A stretch of DNA of 64,000 nt from DASSFG01 sp035547915 (lineage in GTDB: Bacteria > Planctomycetota > Planctomycetia > Pirellulales > JAICIG01): NCBI GenBank assembly GCA_035547915.1, contig DASZTS010000012.1, positions 25,386 through 89,385 of the forward strand, in the 5' to 3' direction. Below the pieces are notes generated by a model. The model searched no databases, had not been told where the DNA came from, and was given only the letters and a program-made list of their open reading frames with translations. The translations under genes and the position numbers were made by a program. Of the stretch, positions 25,884 through 34,885 are shown in pieces. Every line of letters begins with the position of its first letter. The first letter of the stretch is position 1.

Positions 25884-27591
25884 ACGGCGATTGCTTAGTT
25901 TCGTTGTGTAGTCACCCCGCCGTCGAAGCGGCCGCCGCGAGGCCCTGCGCGCCGCCCTTGGCCCGCGCGTGGCAATTCGCTCGCACACGGGCGGCGGGGC
26001 GCTTGGTCGTGCGCTGGGTCAAATCCGAGGGTCGCTGGTGGGGAACGAGCCTGTTCGTGCACTTCACGTTCGTGGTCTGCCTCGGTTTCTTGCTGGGCCT
26101 GGTCGCCAGACCCAAGCCCCTCGATAGGGCGCCGCGGTTTGAGACGACGATTGATGAGGCCTCCGTCGCGAGCCCCTTCGATTTGGCCGGTGCCGGCGGA
26201 GAACCGGGCGGCGGAGGTGATGGCGAAGAACAAGAGTTGGCCGCGAACGAACCGGCGGGCGGTGCCGATGCGGCTTCCGCTCTCGACTGGTCCTCGGGCA
26301 TGCCGAATGGCCTGGCGAGCGGTGATGGCTCGCCTCCCGCCGCCGTCCAAGCCCTCTTTGGCGACAGGCCGGGCGCCCCGTCGTCGGTGGAAGGGGCGGC
26401 CGACGCGCGTTACCTCGCCCTGGGCGGCACGGGGTGCGAAGGGGCCGCTTCAACGGCGGTGTTATCGGATCGCTGGCGGGACGCGGAAGTGGCGCTCGCG
26501 GCGGATGGGCCGCGAAAGGTGGCGGTTCGCCACAGAGCGAAGACGCGGTCGGACGAGGGCTGCGTTGGTTGGCCGCGCACCAAGCGCCCGATGGAAGCTG
26601 GCACCTCGATCTCCGGTTCGGCCCGTGCGAGGCGCGTTGCCGCGATTCGGGGAGCGAACCGTCGAGTACGGGGGCGACCGCGATGGCCTTGTTGGCCTTC
26701 CTCGGCCACGGCGAAACGAGCAGCGAGGGCGATTTTCAGGATCAGGTGCGGCGCGGCGTTTCTTACCTGATGGGCCGGATGAAGGGTAACGGCGACTTCC
26801 GTGAAGGGACGATGTACTCCCAAGGTCTGGCGGCCATGGCACTGGCCGAAGCCTACGCGCTCAGCGGCGATCGTTCCGTCGAGGCCCATGCTCAGAAGGC
26901 GATCGACTTCATCGTGCTGGCGCAGGACAAGAAGGGCGGCGGCTGGCGTTACGAGCCGCAGATGCCGGGCGACACGACCGTCACGGGCTGGCAGATGCTC
27001 GCGCTCAAGAGCGCCCAGACCGCCCACCTGCATGTGCCGCGTCACACGTTGTACCTGGCCATGCAGTTCCTCGACGGCGTGCAATACGACCACGGAGCCC
27101 GCTACACCTATCTGCCCCTGAAGGGCCACACCGCGAGTTCCTCGCGCGAGAACGAGATTCGCGACCAGACGACCACGGCCGTCGGCCTGTTGTGCCGCAT
27201 CTATGGCGGCTGGCAACGCGATGCGCCCGGGCTGCGCAACGGCGTCGAATTGCTCGGCCGCATGGGTCCCTCGCACAACGATCTCTACTACGACTACTAC
27301 GCCGCGCAGGTCATGCACCATTGGGGCGGCGACTCGTGGCGCACCTGGAACGAAACGCTGCGCGATCATCTGGTCCGCACGCAAGCCATCGAAGGACACG
27401 AAGCCGGGAGCTGGAACTTTACGGGCGGACATGCGGCCCGTGGCGGCCGGCTCTACAACACGGCGCTCGCGATCATGACGTTGGAGGTCTATTACCGGCA
27501 TCTGCCGTTGTTGGACAGAACAGGAACGCCCGACGACCTGCCCGCGCGCGGCGATGGCCAGGTCCGTCAATCTGCAAGAGACTCGACATGA
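25880..27591 (+). pseudogene. Membrane-anchored squalene-cyclase-type toroid protein 1, reading frame broken near 26435
   Basis: Two frames together make one protein homologous to the next gene. The first frame (GTG at 25880 to about 26435) gives an N-terminal anchor (WWGTSLFVHFTFVVCLGFLLG), FETTIDEA and an acidic Gly-rich linker. The second frame, from about 26435 to 27591, gives the alpha/alpha toroid with QW-like repeats (HQAPDGSWHLDL, QDKKGGGWRYEPQ, GDTTVTGWQMLALKSAQ). The switch falls in a G-rich stretch (GGGG…AAGGGG) and needs a one-base correction. No cyclase DxDD acid motif is seen. It is either a recent frameshift, a sequencing or assembly indel, or less likely recoding. The intact paralogue follows immediately (ATGA overlap). 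Confidence 0.75.
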
Positions 27592-29300
27592 CTTCAGCGA
27601 TCACACGATTTCCGCAGGCCCAGGAATCGCCCGCGGTTGCGCCTCCGGCGTCAGGCTCGGTGCCCGAGCAGCCCGCGTCGACCCTTGGCCGATTGGTCGC
27701 CGCCATCGAGCGGTCGCCCTTGCTGCGGCCGGGCACGCCCGGTCGGCGGGTGTGGGATTATTTCTTGGACAACGCCCCTTGGTGGGGAACGAGCCTCGTG
27801 GCCCACATGTCGTTGATCCTCATCATGGGGCTCGTGCTCGGCACGGTGCAGGTCGCCCGCACGCTCAGCGATGCACCGACCTTTGAAACGAAGGTGGAAG
27901 AAGCTCCCGAGGTGCCCGACATCGGCAAATTCGAAGTCGGCGAGGCCCCCTTGGACCCGACGGTACTCGACACGGAATCGCTCTTGATGAACGAGCCACC
28001 GGCGGTCGAGGAACAGATCAACGACGACTCGCCGGAGTTTGTGGAAGCGGGCGGCGGCGTCTCGGCGGCCAACATCATGCCCGGCGGCGGGCTGGGGGGA
28101 TTCGACTTCGACGCGTCCGGCGACGGCCCCGCCGTGCGCGGATTGGGCGGCGTGGGCGGCGGCGAAGGGACCGGCAACACGGGCGGCAGTGGCGGCGCCG
28201 GCAGCGGGTTTGGTGGCCGCGGCTCGGGCATGCGCAAGGCGCTGGCGGGCCGTTTCGGCGGCACGCGACAGACCGAGCGGGCCGTGGCCGCGGCGCTCAA
28301 TTGGATCGCCCGTCACCAGAATCGCGACGGGAGCTGGAGCATCAATGCCTACAACCGGCAATGCAAGGACCGCACGTGCACGGGGCAGGGCTCGGCGATC
28401 GCCGACTCGGCCGCCACCGCGATGGGTTTGCTGCCCTTCCTGGCCGCCGGTCAGACGCAGAAATCGAAAGGGCCCTACAAGCAGACCGTCAACAGCGGCC
28501 TGTATTGGCTGTGCCAACATCAAAACTCCGACGGCAACCTGTCAGGCGGCGTGAGCATCATGTATTCGCACGGCTTGGCCACCATCACGTTGTGCGAGGC
28601 ATACGGCCTGACGCACGACGAGCGGATCGGCCAGGCGGCGCAGCTCGCGGTGCGATTCATCGAACGGGCCCAGCATCCGCGCACCGGCGGCTGGCGCTAT
28701 GTGCCCGGCGACGAAGGCGACACGTCGGTGGTCGGCTGGCAGGTCATGGCGTTGAAGAGTGCCGAGATGGCGGGCCTTTCGGTGCAGCCCGAGACGCTCA
28801 CCGGCGCCAAGAACTTCCTCAAGACCTGTTCATCGGGCAACCACGGCGGCCTGTTCGGCTATGTGCCCGGCAGCGGGCCGACCCCCACACTCACCGCCGT
28901 GGGGCTGCTCTGCAATCAATACATGGGCGTGAAGCGCGACGACCAATTGATGACCGAAGGGGTCGATTATCTGATGCAAAGTCCGCCGAACATGAACGCC
29001 CGCAACTGCTACTACTGGTATTACGCCACGCAGGTCATGCACAACCTGCCCGGGCCGCAATGGGACACCTGGAACCGGCAGATGCGGAAGATCCTCATCG
29101 AAAGCCAGGTCAAGGAAGGGTGCGCCGCCGGGAGCTGGAACTCCGCCGCCCCGATGCGAGACAACTACGACGACGTCGGCGGCCGGATGATGATCACCAG
29201 CCTGAGCTGCTTGATCTTGGAGGTCTATTACCGGTATCTGCCGCTCTATCAACTTGACGAGAAGGGCCCCGATGCAAAAGGAGTCAGCCTTGACCAGTAA
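27588..29300 (+). CDS. Membrane-anchored squalene-cyclase/prenyltransferase-repeat toroid protein 2
   Basis: A 570-residue protein. Residues 1-60 are cytoplasmic, about 66-88 form a TonB-like single anchor (WWGTSLVAHMSLILIMGLVLG), 95-235 are an acidic then very Gly-rich linker, and about 240-560 form an alpha/alpha toroid of the terpenoid-cyclase fold with QW-like repeats (HQNRDGSWSIN, GGWRYVPGDEGDTSVVGWQ, then NCYYWYYATQVMH). The cyclase DxDD motif is absent; the equivalent place reads GDTSVVGW. It is therefore probably not a hopene cyclase but a periplasmic binding or enzymatic scaffold. The ATG overlaps the upstream stop. An anchor plus flexible linker plus folded domain is what one expects of an ExbBD-driven partner. 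Function is inferred only. Confidence 0.83.
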   Translation: MTSAITRFPQAQESPAVAPPASGSVPEQPASTLGRLVAAIERSPLLRPGTPGRRVWDYFLDNAPWWGTSLVAHMSLILIMGLVLGTVQVARTLSDAPTFETKVEEAPEVPDIGKFEVGEAPLDPTVLDTESLLMNEPPAVEEQINDDSPEFVEAGGGVSAANIMPGGGLGGFDFDASGDGPAVRGLGGVGGGEGTGNTGGSGGAGSGFGGRGSGMRKALAGRFGGTRQTERAVAAALNWIARHQNRDGSWSINAYNRQCKDRTCTGQGSAIADSAATAMGLLPFLAAGQTQKSKGPYKQTVNSGLYWLCQHQNSDGNLSGGVSIMYSHGLATITLCEAYGLTHDERIGQAAQLAVRFIERAQHPRTGGWRYVPGDEGDTSVVGWQVMALKSAEMAGLSVQPETLTGAKNFLKTCSSGNHGGLFGYVPGSGPTPTLTAVGLLCNQYMGVKRDDQLMTEGVDYLMQSPPNMNARNCYYWYYATQVMHNLPGPQWDTWNRQMRKILIESQVKEGCAAGSWNSAAPMRDNYDDVGGRMMITSLSCLILEVYYRYLPLYQLDEKGPDAKGVSLDQ

Positions 29301-32300
29301 TTGTCATTGTGCCGGCCCGTGGCCGACGCTCATCCGACCGGCGACTCGATTGGTCTTAGAGCAACCGGCAAAACCGGATCGAACTCCACAAAAATCGGCG
29401 TTTCACCGCCGATTTTTCGCCCACGGCGCTCCGGCTTCCCGGTTCTGTCAGCCGCTCTTACTACATCTTCCGCTGTTGATCTGCTGCGCGGCGTGGTTGT
29501 GGTACGGAAATCGTGCCGCGGCGAGCGAGCAGTTTCGCGAGTTCTTGGAGGCCCTGCAAGAACGGGGCTACGGCGATAGCGCGGCCAACTATCTGACATT
29601 GATACGCTCGCGCGACGACCTGCCCGACGACCTGCGCGAGGTGATCGACCTGGAGATGGCCACCAGCCTGCGAATCGCCGCGGCGAACACCCCCAATGCC
29701 GACGAAGCGGCTCGCAACCTGGGAGCCGCCCAGCAATACCTCGACAAGTTCGTGCGCGAACATCCCGACCATCCCGAGTCGGGCATGGCCTACGCATCGT
29801 ACGGCGACCTGGCTTCCGCCCGTGCCGAGTCGTGGCTGAAGACCGCGCTCGCCACGAATGACAAAGAGGAGCAAGGATCCTTGCTCGGCAAGGCGCGTGC
29901 TGCCTATCAGGAAGCCCGTTCGGCGTACGATCGCGGCGCCAAGGCCTGCCAGGCCCGGCTCGACCGCGCGAAAGAGGGACCCAAGGAGGGCGAACGGACG
30001 ACCGACCATCCGGCACGTGTCAGACATGGAACCACCCAGAGCGATGCCGAGGCGATCGAGGCACGGTTCGTCCAGGTCCGTTTCAAAGAGGTGATGGTCG
30101 ACTACCAGATCGCCAAAACGTACCTCACGCCGATGAGTGCCGAACGCAAAGCAGCCCTGCTCGCGGCGACCAAAGGTTTCGACGACATCTATCAGCACTA
30201 TCGCACCTACCAGGCGGGCCTGTACTCGCATTTCTGGCACGGCAAGACGCTCGTCGAATTGGGCGACCTGGAGACGGCACTCGACGTCCTCGACGAAGTG
30301 CTGGCCAACGCGCCCGATCCCCAGGACCGCGACGCCGATCCCGCGTTCGGCGAATTGTTCGCCCAGGTCGAGCAGATGCGCCTGACGATCCTGTCGCAAC
30401 AGGGCCATCTCGGCGAGTTGATGGCAGAGGCCGAGGAATGGCTGCGCGAGAACAAATCGCTCCAGCGCAGCGACGGATATCAAGGCGTGGCGCTCGAGCT
30501 GGCCAAGGGACAACTCACCAAGGCCGAACGGCAGGCGGGCGAGGTGCGCCGCAAGGCGATGCAGGGGGTTAAGGTGGCGCTGGCCAGGATCGCCGCCAAG
30601 CCGGGTGCCTTCCAGCAAGAGGCGATCCTCTTGCAGCGCAAGCTGCGGTCGCAGGGCGACGACGCCGAACCCGCATCTTTCGACGAGGCGTTGGCGGTGG
30701 CCGACGCCGCGGCGACCGCGGGCGACACGGAGGGTGCCGTCGCCGGCTATCGCAGAGCCATCGAACTGGCACGGGACGGCAAGAAGACGCAGCCGCGGGC
30801 GAACGAGGCGCGGCTCCGTCTGGCGCGCAGCCTCTGGTCCGCCGGCGAGTTCGCCGCCTGCCTCGACGCGGCCGAAGCGATCGTCGACGACAGTTCGGCC
30901 GGCGCACAGGCTCCGGCGGCCGCAGCCCTGTCGATCCACGCAGCGCTGCGGCTCGTCTCCGCCCCCCGCGCACCCGGCGCCGAGAAGGGTCGGCTCGCGC
31001 AGGTAGCCGACAAGATCGTGCGCCGCTGGCCGCAGAGCGTCGAAGCGGATGAAGCCCGCATGGCGCTCGGCAAGATGGCGCTCCTCAAAGGCGATGACGA
31101 ACGAGCGCTCGCCAGTTTCGCCGCCGTCAACGCGGCCTCGCCGCAGTACCCGGTGGCCCTGCATTGGTCGGCCGTGGTGCATTGGCGGCGCTACTGGCGG
31201 GCCAAGGGAGAACCCGCAGACCGGCGCGACAACGCCGCGATGACGGCCGAGCGTGACCATGCGCTCGAAGCGCTCACGGCCAGCCTGAAGGCGCAGGGAA
31301 CCGCCACCGATGCCGTCGGTGCCTCGCGCGAGCAGATGGAATCGCAGGTCCTGTTGGCCGAGATCGATTTGGAGGGAGGACAGATCGAGGAGGCCGCGGC
31401 GCTGGTCGGGCCGCTGGTGCCGGCGATCAAAGCCTTGCCGCCCAGCGAACAGGATACGCTGGCCACGCGAGCGCTGTTGGCAGCACTCCGGGCACAGCTT
31501 CTACGCAAGGATCTGGCGGCCGCCGAAGAACCGGCCCTGGCGCTCGTCGAGCGAGGCGGCAAGTCGCCGCAGGCCAGCGCCGTGCTGTTGGAATTCGCAC
31601 GACTGCTGCGAAACCAAGTCAAGGAAACAGGCAGCGCCGGTGAGGGTATCCCGCCGACGGCAGACGCGCCGCCGTCCGAAACGGCGGCCGCGCCGGCCCA
31701 AGGTGGGTCGCAGCGTCAGGCGCTCTCGAAGGTGATCGAGTATCTCGCACAACGCCCGCCGTCTTCGGCGGCCGCGATGCTCTTTGTGGCCGAAACGCTC
31801 GGGGACTTGGGCAAAGCGGACGAAGCCCGCGGGCAATACCAGGCCATCCTCGAACGGGCCGACAAAGATCCCAAATGGCTCGGTGGCGATCGTTCGCTCA
31901 CGACGCGCGTGCGGGCCAAGCTCCTCGCGTTCTTGCGTGCCGAGGGACGGCTCGAAGACGCTCTGGGGCAGGCCGATCGCTTGGTGAAGGAGAATCCCAA
32001 ATCGCTCGAACCGAGGTTGGAGCGGGCCCAGATCCTTCAGGCCTGGGCCGCCACCGAACCCGATCGCTATGCCGCGGCCGTCGCCCAGTGGACCGAGTTA
32101 CGCACGGCGTTGCAGAACGTGCGGCCTCGCCCGAAGGAGTACTACGACGTCGTCTACAACGCGGCCTGGTGTCTGGCCGCCCAGAGCGAACACAAGGGCG
32201 ACAAAACGCCCGCCCACCAGGCCGAGCAGCTCCTGAAGTCGGTGCTGGTGGTGTCGCCCGATCTTGACGGCGAAGAAACGGTGGCCGAGTACCGCCAACT

Positions 32301-32415
32301 CGTCGATCGTTGCGTGACGTTGCAGGCAGACCGGAAAGAGGAAAAGAACGCTACGGTGAAGAAGGACGCGAAGCGGAAGCTGCCGGCCGACAAAACCAAG
32401 GTCGGGCGGCGTTAA
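29290..32415 (+). CDS. Large exported helical-repeat (TPR-like) protein with a repeat element inserted in its signal region
   Basis: About 1041 residues, almost entirely Ala/Glu/Leu-rich helices with TPR-like periodicity (for example AALSIHAALRLV, ARGQYQAILERADKDP, LIRSRDDLPDDLREVIDLEMA), probably a periplasmic scaffold. Start: TTG at 29290, with AAGGAG 6 bases upstream and overlapping the preceding stop; an ATG at 29272 is in frame but poorly placed. Codons from 29356 to 29460 are exactly one 105-bp MITE-like repeat, so 35 residues (from LEQPAKP to FCQPLL) are repeat-derived. They separate the start region (PTLIRPATRLV) from the hydrophobic signal (LHLPLLICCAAWLWYG, then RAAA). Without the repeat this would be a normal signal peptide. 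Co-transcribed with the toroid genes. Confidence 0.78.
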   Translation: MTSNCHCAGPWPTLIRPATRLVLEQPAKPDRTPQKSAFHRRFFAHGAPASRFCQPLLLHLPLLICCAAWLWYGNRAAASEQFREFLEALQERGYGDSAANYLTLIRSRDDLPDDLREVIDLEMATSLRIAAANTPNADEAARNLGAAQQYLDKFVREHPDHPESGMAYASYGDLASARAESWLKTALATNDKEEQGSLLGKARAAYQEARSAYDRGAKACQARLDRAKEGPKEGERTTDHPARVRHGTTQSDAEAIEARFVQVRFKEVMVDYQIAKTYLTPMSAERKAALLAATKGFDDIYQHYRTYQAGLYSHFWHGKTLVELGDLETALDVLDEVLANAPDPQDRDADPAFGELFAQVEQMRLTILSQQGHLGELMAEAEEWLRENKSLQRSDGYQGVALELAKGQLTKAERQAGEVRRKAMQGVKVALARIAAKPGAFQQEAILLQRKLRSQGDDAEPASFDEALAVADAAATAGDTEGAVAGYRRAIELARDGKKTQPRANEARLRLARSLWSAGEFAACLDAAEAIVDDSSAGAQAPAAAALSIHAALRLVSAPRAPGAEKGRLAQVADKIVRRWPQSVEADEARMALGKMALLKGDDERALASFAAVNAASPQYPVALHWSAVVHWRRYWRAKGEPADRRDNAAMTAERDHALEALTASLKAQGTATDAVGASREQMESQVLLAEIDLEGGQIEEAAALVGPLVPAIKALPPSEQDTLATRALLAALRAQLLRKDLAAAEEPALALVERGGKSPQASAVLLEFARLLRNQVKETGSAGEGIPPTADAPPSETAAAPAQGGSQRQALSKVIEYLAQRPPSSAAAMLFVAETLGDLGKADEARGQYQAILERADKDPKWLGGDRSLTTRVRAKLLAFLRAEGRLEDALGQADRLVKENPKSLEPRLERAQILQAWAATEPDRYAAAVAQWTELRTALQNVRPRPKEYYDVVYNAAWCLAAQSEHKGDKTPAHQAEQLLKSVLVVSPDLDGEETVAEYRQLVDRCVTLQADRKEEKNATVKKDAKRKLPADKTKVGRR
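29356..29460 (+). repeat. Full copy (A) of the 105-bp MITE-like repeat, in frame inside a gene
   Basis: Begins TTAGAGCAACCGGC and ends CAGCCGCTCTTA, with imperfect terminal inverted repeats (TTAGAGC…/…GCTCT(A/T)A). The centre is a perfect 11-bp palindrome, AAAAATCGGCG / CGCCGATTTTT with a 6-base loop. It is the same length as copy B and differs from it at about eight positions. It occupies exactly 35 codons of the surrounding gene. Confidence 0.85.
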
Positions 32416-32485
32416 TCCAGTCCGACGGGCACTGGCCGAAACGGCCCGCGAAAGAGCTAGCCCAAGTTTGGTGAGGAGGTGTGTG

Positions 32486-32968
32486 ATGCTCGACTTTCGT
32501 CCCAGTTCGACTCCGTATTACAGGCAGCGCATCGACTACGGACGGTTGATCATGATGGTGTTGAGCAGCGCGCTGCTGTTGTCGCTCGTCCTGACCTTCG
32601 GCCGGCCCCGCACGGAAACCGGTGCGACGGATGCCGCCGGTCCGGGAGAACCCGCCGCGGAAGCCGCCGCGGAAGCCGCCAATCCGACGCTTGTGGGCGT
32701 GGCCGTGCTGGTCGGTTCGTTGTGCGTCGTGGCGTGTGCCATGCTCGTACTCTTCCGCCTGACGCGTCCGGGACGGGTACGGTTCGCCCTCCATGACGGC
32801 GGCGGGGCGCCGCCCGACTTCAGCTCTCTCGAGGCGCCGGCGGCGAATGCGGGGACAGAGGCGGCTTCGTTCAGCGAATTGTCTGAGACGCACGTCGAAC
32901 CGCAGCCGACCCCGGAACCGCACGACGCGGTATCGGTTCCGAGCGGCGATTCGGCGGCCGTGAGTTAG
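32486..32968 (+). CDS. Hypothetical two-pass membrane protein, last gene of the toroid cluster
   Basis: A 160-residue protein with two hydrophobic helices (LIMMVLSSALLLSLVLTF and VGVAVLVGSLCVVACAMLVLF) separated by an Ala/Glu/Pro-rich loop, and a polar tail. GAGGAGGT lies 5 bases before the ATG, which decides the start. It is 70 bases after the large repeat protein. The tail (APPDFSSLEAPAAN, EPQPTPEPHD) is probably disordered. No family recognised. Confidence 0.7.
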   Translation: MLDFRPSSTPYYRQRIDYGRLIMMVLSSALLLSLVLTFGRPRTETGATDAAGPGEPAAEAAAEAANPTLVGVAVLVGSLCVVACAMLVLFRLTRPGRVRFALHDGGGAPPDFSSLEAPAANAGTEAASFSELSETHVEPQPTPEPHDAVSVPSGDSAAVS

Positions 32969-33142
32969 CGTAGAGATCGGTTCAGGCGGGGATTGGGCGG
33001 TGGCCGCGGTCGCGGCGCACACCGAACGATGCGGCGTTGAGGCTCGACACGAACCCGCCTGCGGCGGTCTCCATCGCCATCGCAGGCATAAACGCGACCG
33101 AGGGTCTTGCATCAAAAGATGCCGAGCTTACGCTATTACACC
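32969..33142. other. Non-coding spacer before the repeat copy D and amt
   Basis: No gene or clear signal recognised. Together with the repeat copy at 33143-33241 and the short stretch up to 33356 it forms a 388-base gap between the toroid cluster and amt. The last part contains GGAG 7 bases ahead of the amt start. Confidence 0.5.
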
Positions 33143-33241
33143 TAAGAGCGGGCTGGCGGAACCCGGGGCGTCGTGGGCAAAGAATCGGCCGTGAGACGCC
33201 GATTTTTCGGTAGCCTGGGCTGGTTTTGTCGGTTGATCCGA
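33143..33241 (-). repeat. Diverged full-length copy (D) of the MITE-like repeat, inverted
   Basis: On the minus strand it reads ATCAACCGACAAAACCAG, then CGAAAAATCGGCGTCTCAC, GGCCGATTC and a final CCGCTCTTA, aligning along the whole element with copies A and B at about 99 bases. The central hairpin (GAATCGGC / GCCGATT with flanking T run) is retained. It lies between the toroid cluster and amt, where it could stop readthrough. Confidence 0.75.
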
Positions 33242-33356
33242 CGGTCCGTCCGAGTCACCGCTTCTTCTGCGCGGTGAATGTTTTCAGAGCGCCGATTGCC
33301 GACCCGCCGGGTCGTGACGATCCCGTGTACATCGTTTTGGATACCAGGAGCATTCG

Positions 33357-34730
33357 ATGTCGACGATCCGTACCTCAGCCCTCTGGTCAAGCGCGCTCGC
33401 GCTCGCCCTCACCAACCTGGCGCCCGCTGGCGCCCAGGAGAACGCCGCGCCTGCGGCGACGCCGACCATCGACCACGGCGACAACGCCTGGATGCTCGTC
33501 TCGTCGGCGCTGGTGTTGCTGATGACCGCGCCGGGCCTGGCGATGTTCTACGGCGGATTGGTGCGCAAGAAGAACGTGCTCAGCGTCATGATGCAGTGTT
33601 TCTTCTTGATGGCATTGAACACCGCGCTGTGGGGCGTGTACGGCTACTCTCTGTCGTTCGGCGGCGATCCGAAGAGCGACGGTTTCAACCCCTGGATCGG
33701 CAACGGCGAGTTCCTGTTCATGCAGAACGTCGGGCCGACGTCGCCGAGCGACTATCCGCTCGAAGGAACGATTCCCCGCCTGACGCACATGCTCTTCCAG
33801 GGAATGTTCTTCATCATCACGCCCGCGCTGATCTGCGGCGCGTTCGCCGAGCGGATGAAATTCAGCGCGATGGTGGCCTTCACCGTCTTGTGGGACACGG
33901 TGGTCTATTGTCCGCTCTGTCACTGGGTGTGGGATGGCGGCATCTTGACATACGGTAGCGACCACGCGATCTTCCCAGCGCTCGATTTTGCCGGCGGCAC
34001 GGTCGTTCATATCAGCTCGGGCGCGTCGGCGCTGATTTGCGCGCTGGTCGTCGGCAAACGCGTCGGGTACGGACGCCAACCGATGCCGCCGCACAACCTG
34101 GCATTCACCACCTTGGGCGCCGCCCTGCTGTGGGTCGGCTGGTTCGGATTCAACGCGGGGAGTGCCTTGTCGGCCAGCGGACAGGCGGCCAGCGCCTTCA
34201 CGGCCACCCATTTTGCCGCCGCGTCGGGTGCCCTGGCCTGGGCCTTCGTGGAATGGATCACCCGCGGCAAGCCGACGGTCTTGGGAACCTGCTCGGGCGC
34301 CGTCGCCGGACTGGTGTGCATCACGCCCGCGAGCGGTTATGTGCAGCCGATGCCCGCGCTGATCATGGGCGTGGCCGCGGGCCTGGTGTGCTGCGGTTCC
34401 TGCCTATGGCTCAAATCGAAGCTCGGCTACGACGACTCGCTCGACGCGTTCGGAGTGCACGGAGTCGGCGGCACCCTGGGCGCTGTGCTCACCGGCGTGT
34501 TCGCTACGAATTCCGTTTATGGTACGGAGCCGCTCGGATTGCTGGAGGGCGGCAACCTCTTGAAGGCGCAACTCGGCGCGACGGCCGTGACCTGGGGGCT
34601 CGGGGTCGTGGCCAGCCTCGTGATCTTGAAACTGGTCGATGTGACCATCGGCTTGCGCGTTTCGCCGGAAGACGAAGTCCTGGGCGTCGACGTCAGTCAG
34701 CACGGAGAAGAAGGCTACATCTTTGTCTGA
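33357..34730 (+). CDS. amt: Ammonium transporter (Amt/MEP/Rh family)
   Basis: A 457-residue ammonium channel with a cleavable N-terminal signal (ALWSSALALALTNLAPAGAQ) and 11 membrane helices. Family hallmarks are GDNAWMLVSSALVLLMTAPG, FYGGLVRKKNVLS, DFAGGTVVHISSG and FGVHGVGGTLGAVLTGVF; the two His in the last blocks (VVHIS and FGVHGVG) are the conserved pore pair. The C-terminal tail (RVSPEDEVLGVDVSQHGEEGY) is the standard GlnK-interacting tail. AGGAG lies 7 bases before the ATG. No GlnK gene follows; instead amt is convergent with ftsH, with a repeat fragment between them. Confidence 0.95.
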   Translation: MSTIRTSALWSSALALALTNLAPAGAQENAAPAATPTIDHGDNAWMLVSSALVLLMTAPGLAMFYGGLVRKKNVLSVMMQCFFLMALNTALWGVYGYSLSFGGDPKSDGFNPWIGNGEFLFMQNVGPTSPSDYPLEGTIPRLTHMLFQGMFFIITPALICGAFAERMKFSAMVAFTVLWDTVVYCPLCHWVWDGGILTYGSDHAIFPALDFAGGTVVHISSGASALICALVVGKRVGYGRQPMPPHNLAFTTLGAALLWVGWFGFNAGSALSASGQAASAFTATHFAAASGALAWAFVEWITRGKPTVLGTCSGAVAGLVCITPASGYVQPMPALIMGVAAGLVCCGSCLWLKSKLGYDDSLDAFGVHGVGGTLGAVLTGVFATNSVYGTEPLGLLEGGNLLKAQLGATAVTWGLGVVASLVILKLVDVTIGLRVSPEDEVLGVDVSQHGEEGYIFV

Positions 34731-34861
34731 AATTCGGCGGGATGATCCCGCCGGAACACCTAGGCGGCCATGCGTCGGTCGGTCCGCCGGCCGCGGTTGG
34801 TCCTGCTCGTCGCGGCGCGCGGACCGAGTCGCACGCTCGGGAGCGAACCCTCGGCGCACGA

Positions 34862-34885
34862 TCCCGGTTTTGTCGGTTGCTCTAA
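34862..34885 (-). repeat. Terminal fragment (E) of the MITE-like repeat at the ftsH 3' end
   Basis: On the minus strand TTAGAGCAACCGACAAAACC matches the left end of the element; the similarity ends soon after. The TAG stop codon of ftsH lies within this end, so the repeat edge supplies the stop. Confidence 0.6.

Noticed and set aside
26420..26450. Programmed ribosomal frameshift in toroid gene 1
   Set aside because: No canonical X-XXY-YYZ slippery heptamer or clear downstream structure; the paralogue needs no frameshift.
27588..29300. Squalene-hopene cyclase (hopanoid synthesis) call for the toroid protein
   Set aside because: The DxDD catalytic motif is missing and the protein has a membrane anchor and linker not found in cyclases.
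29461..31260. 599-codon antisense frame over the large repeat protein
   Set aside because: Same shadow effect; no recognisable domain, and the plus-strand frame has ribosome site, signal segment and operon context.
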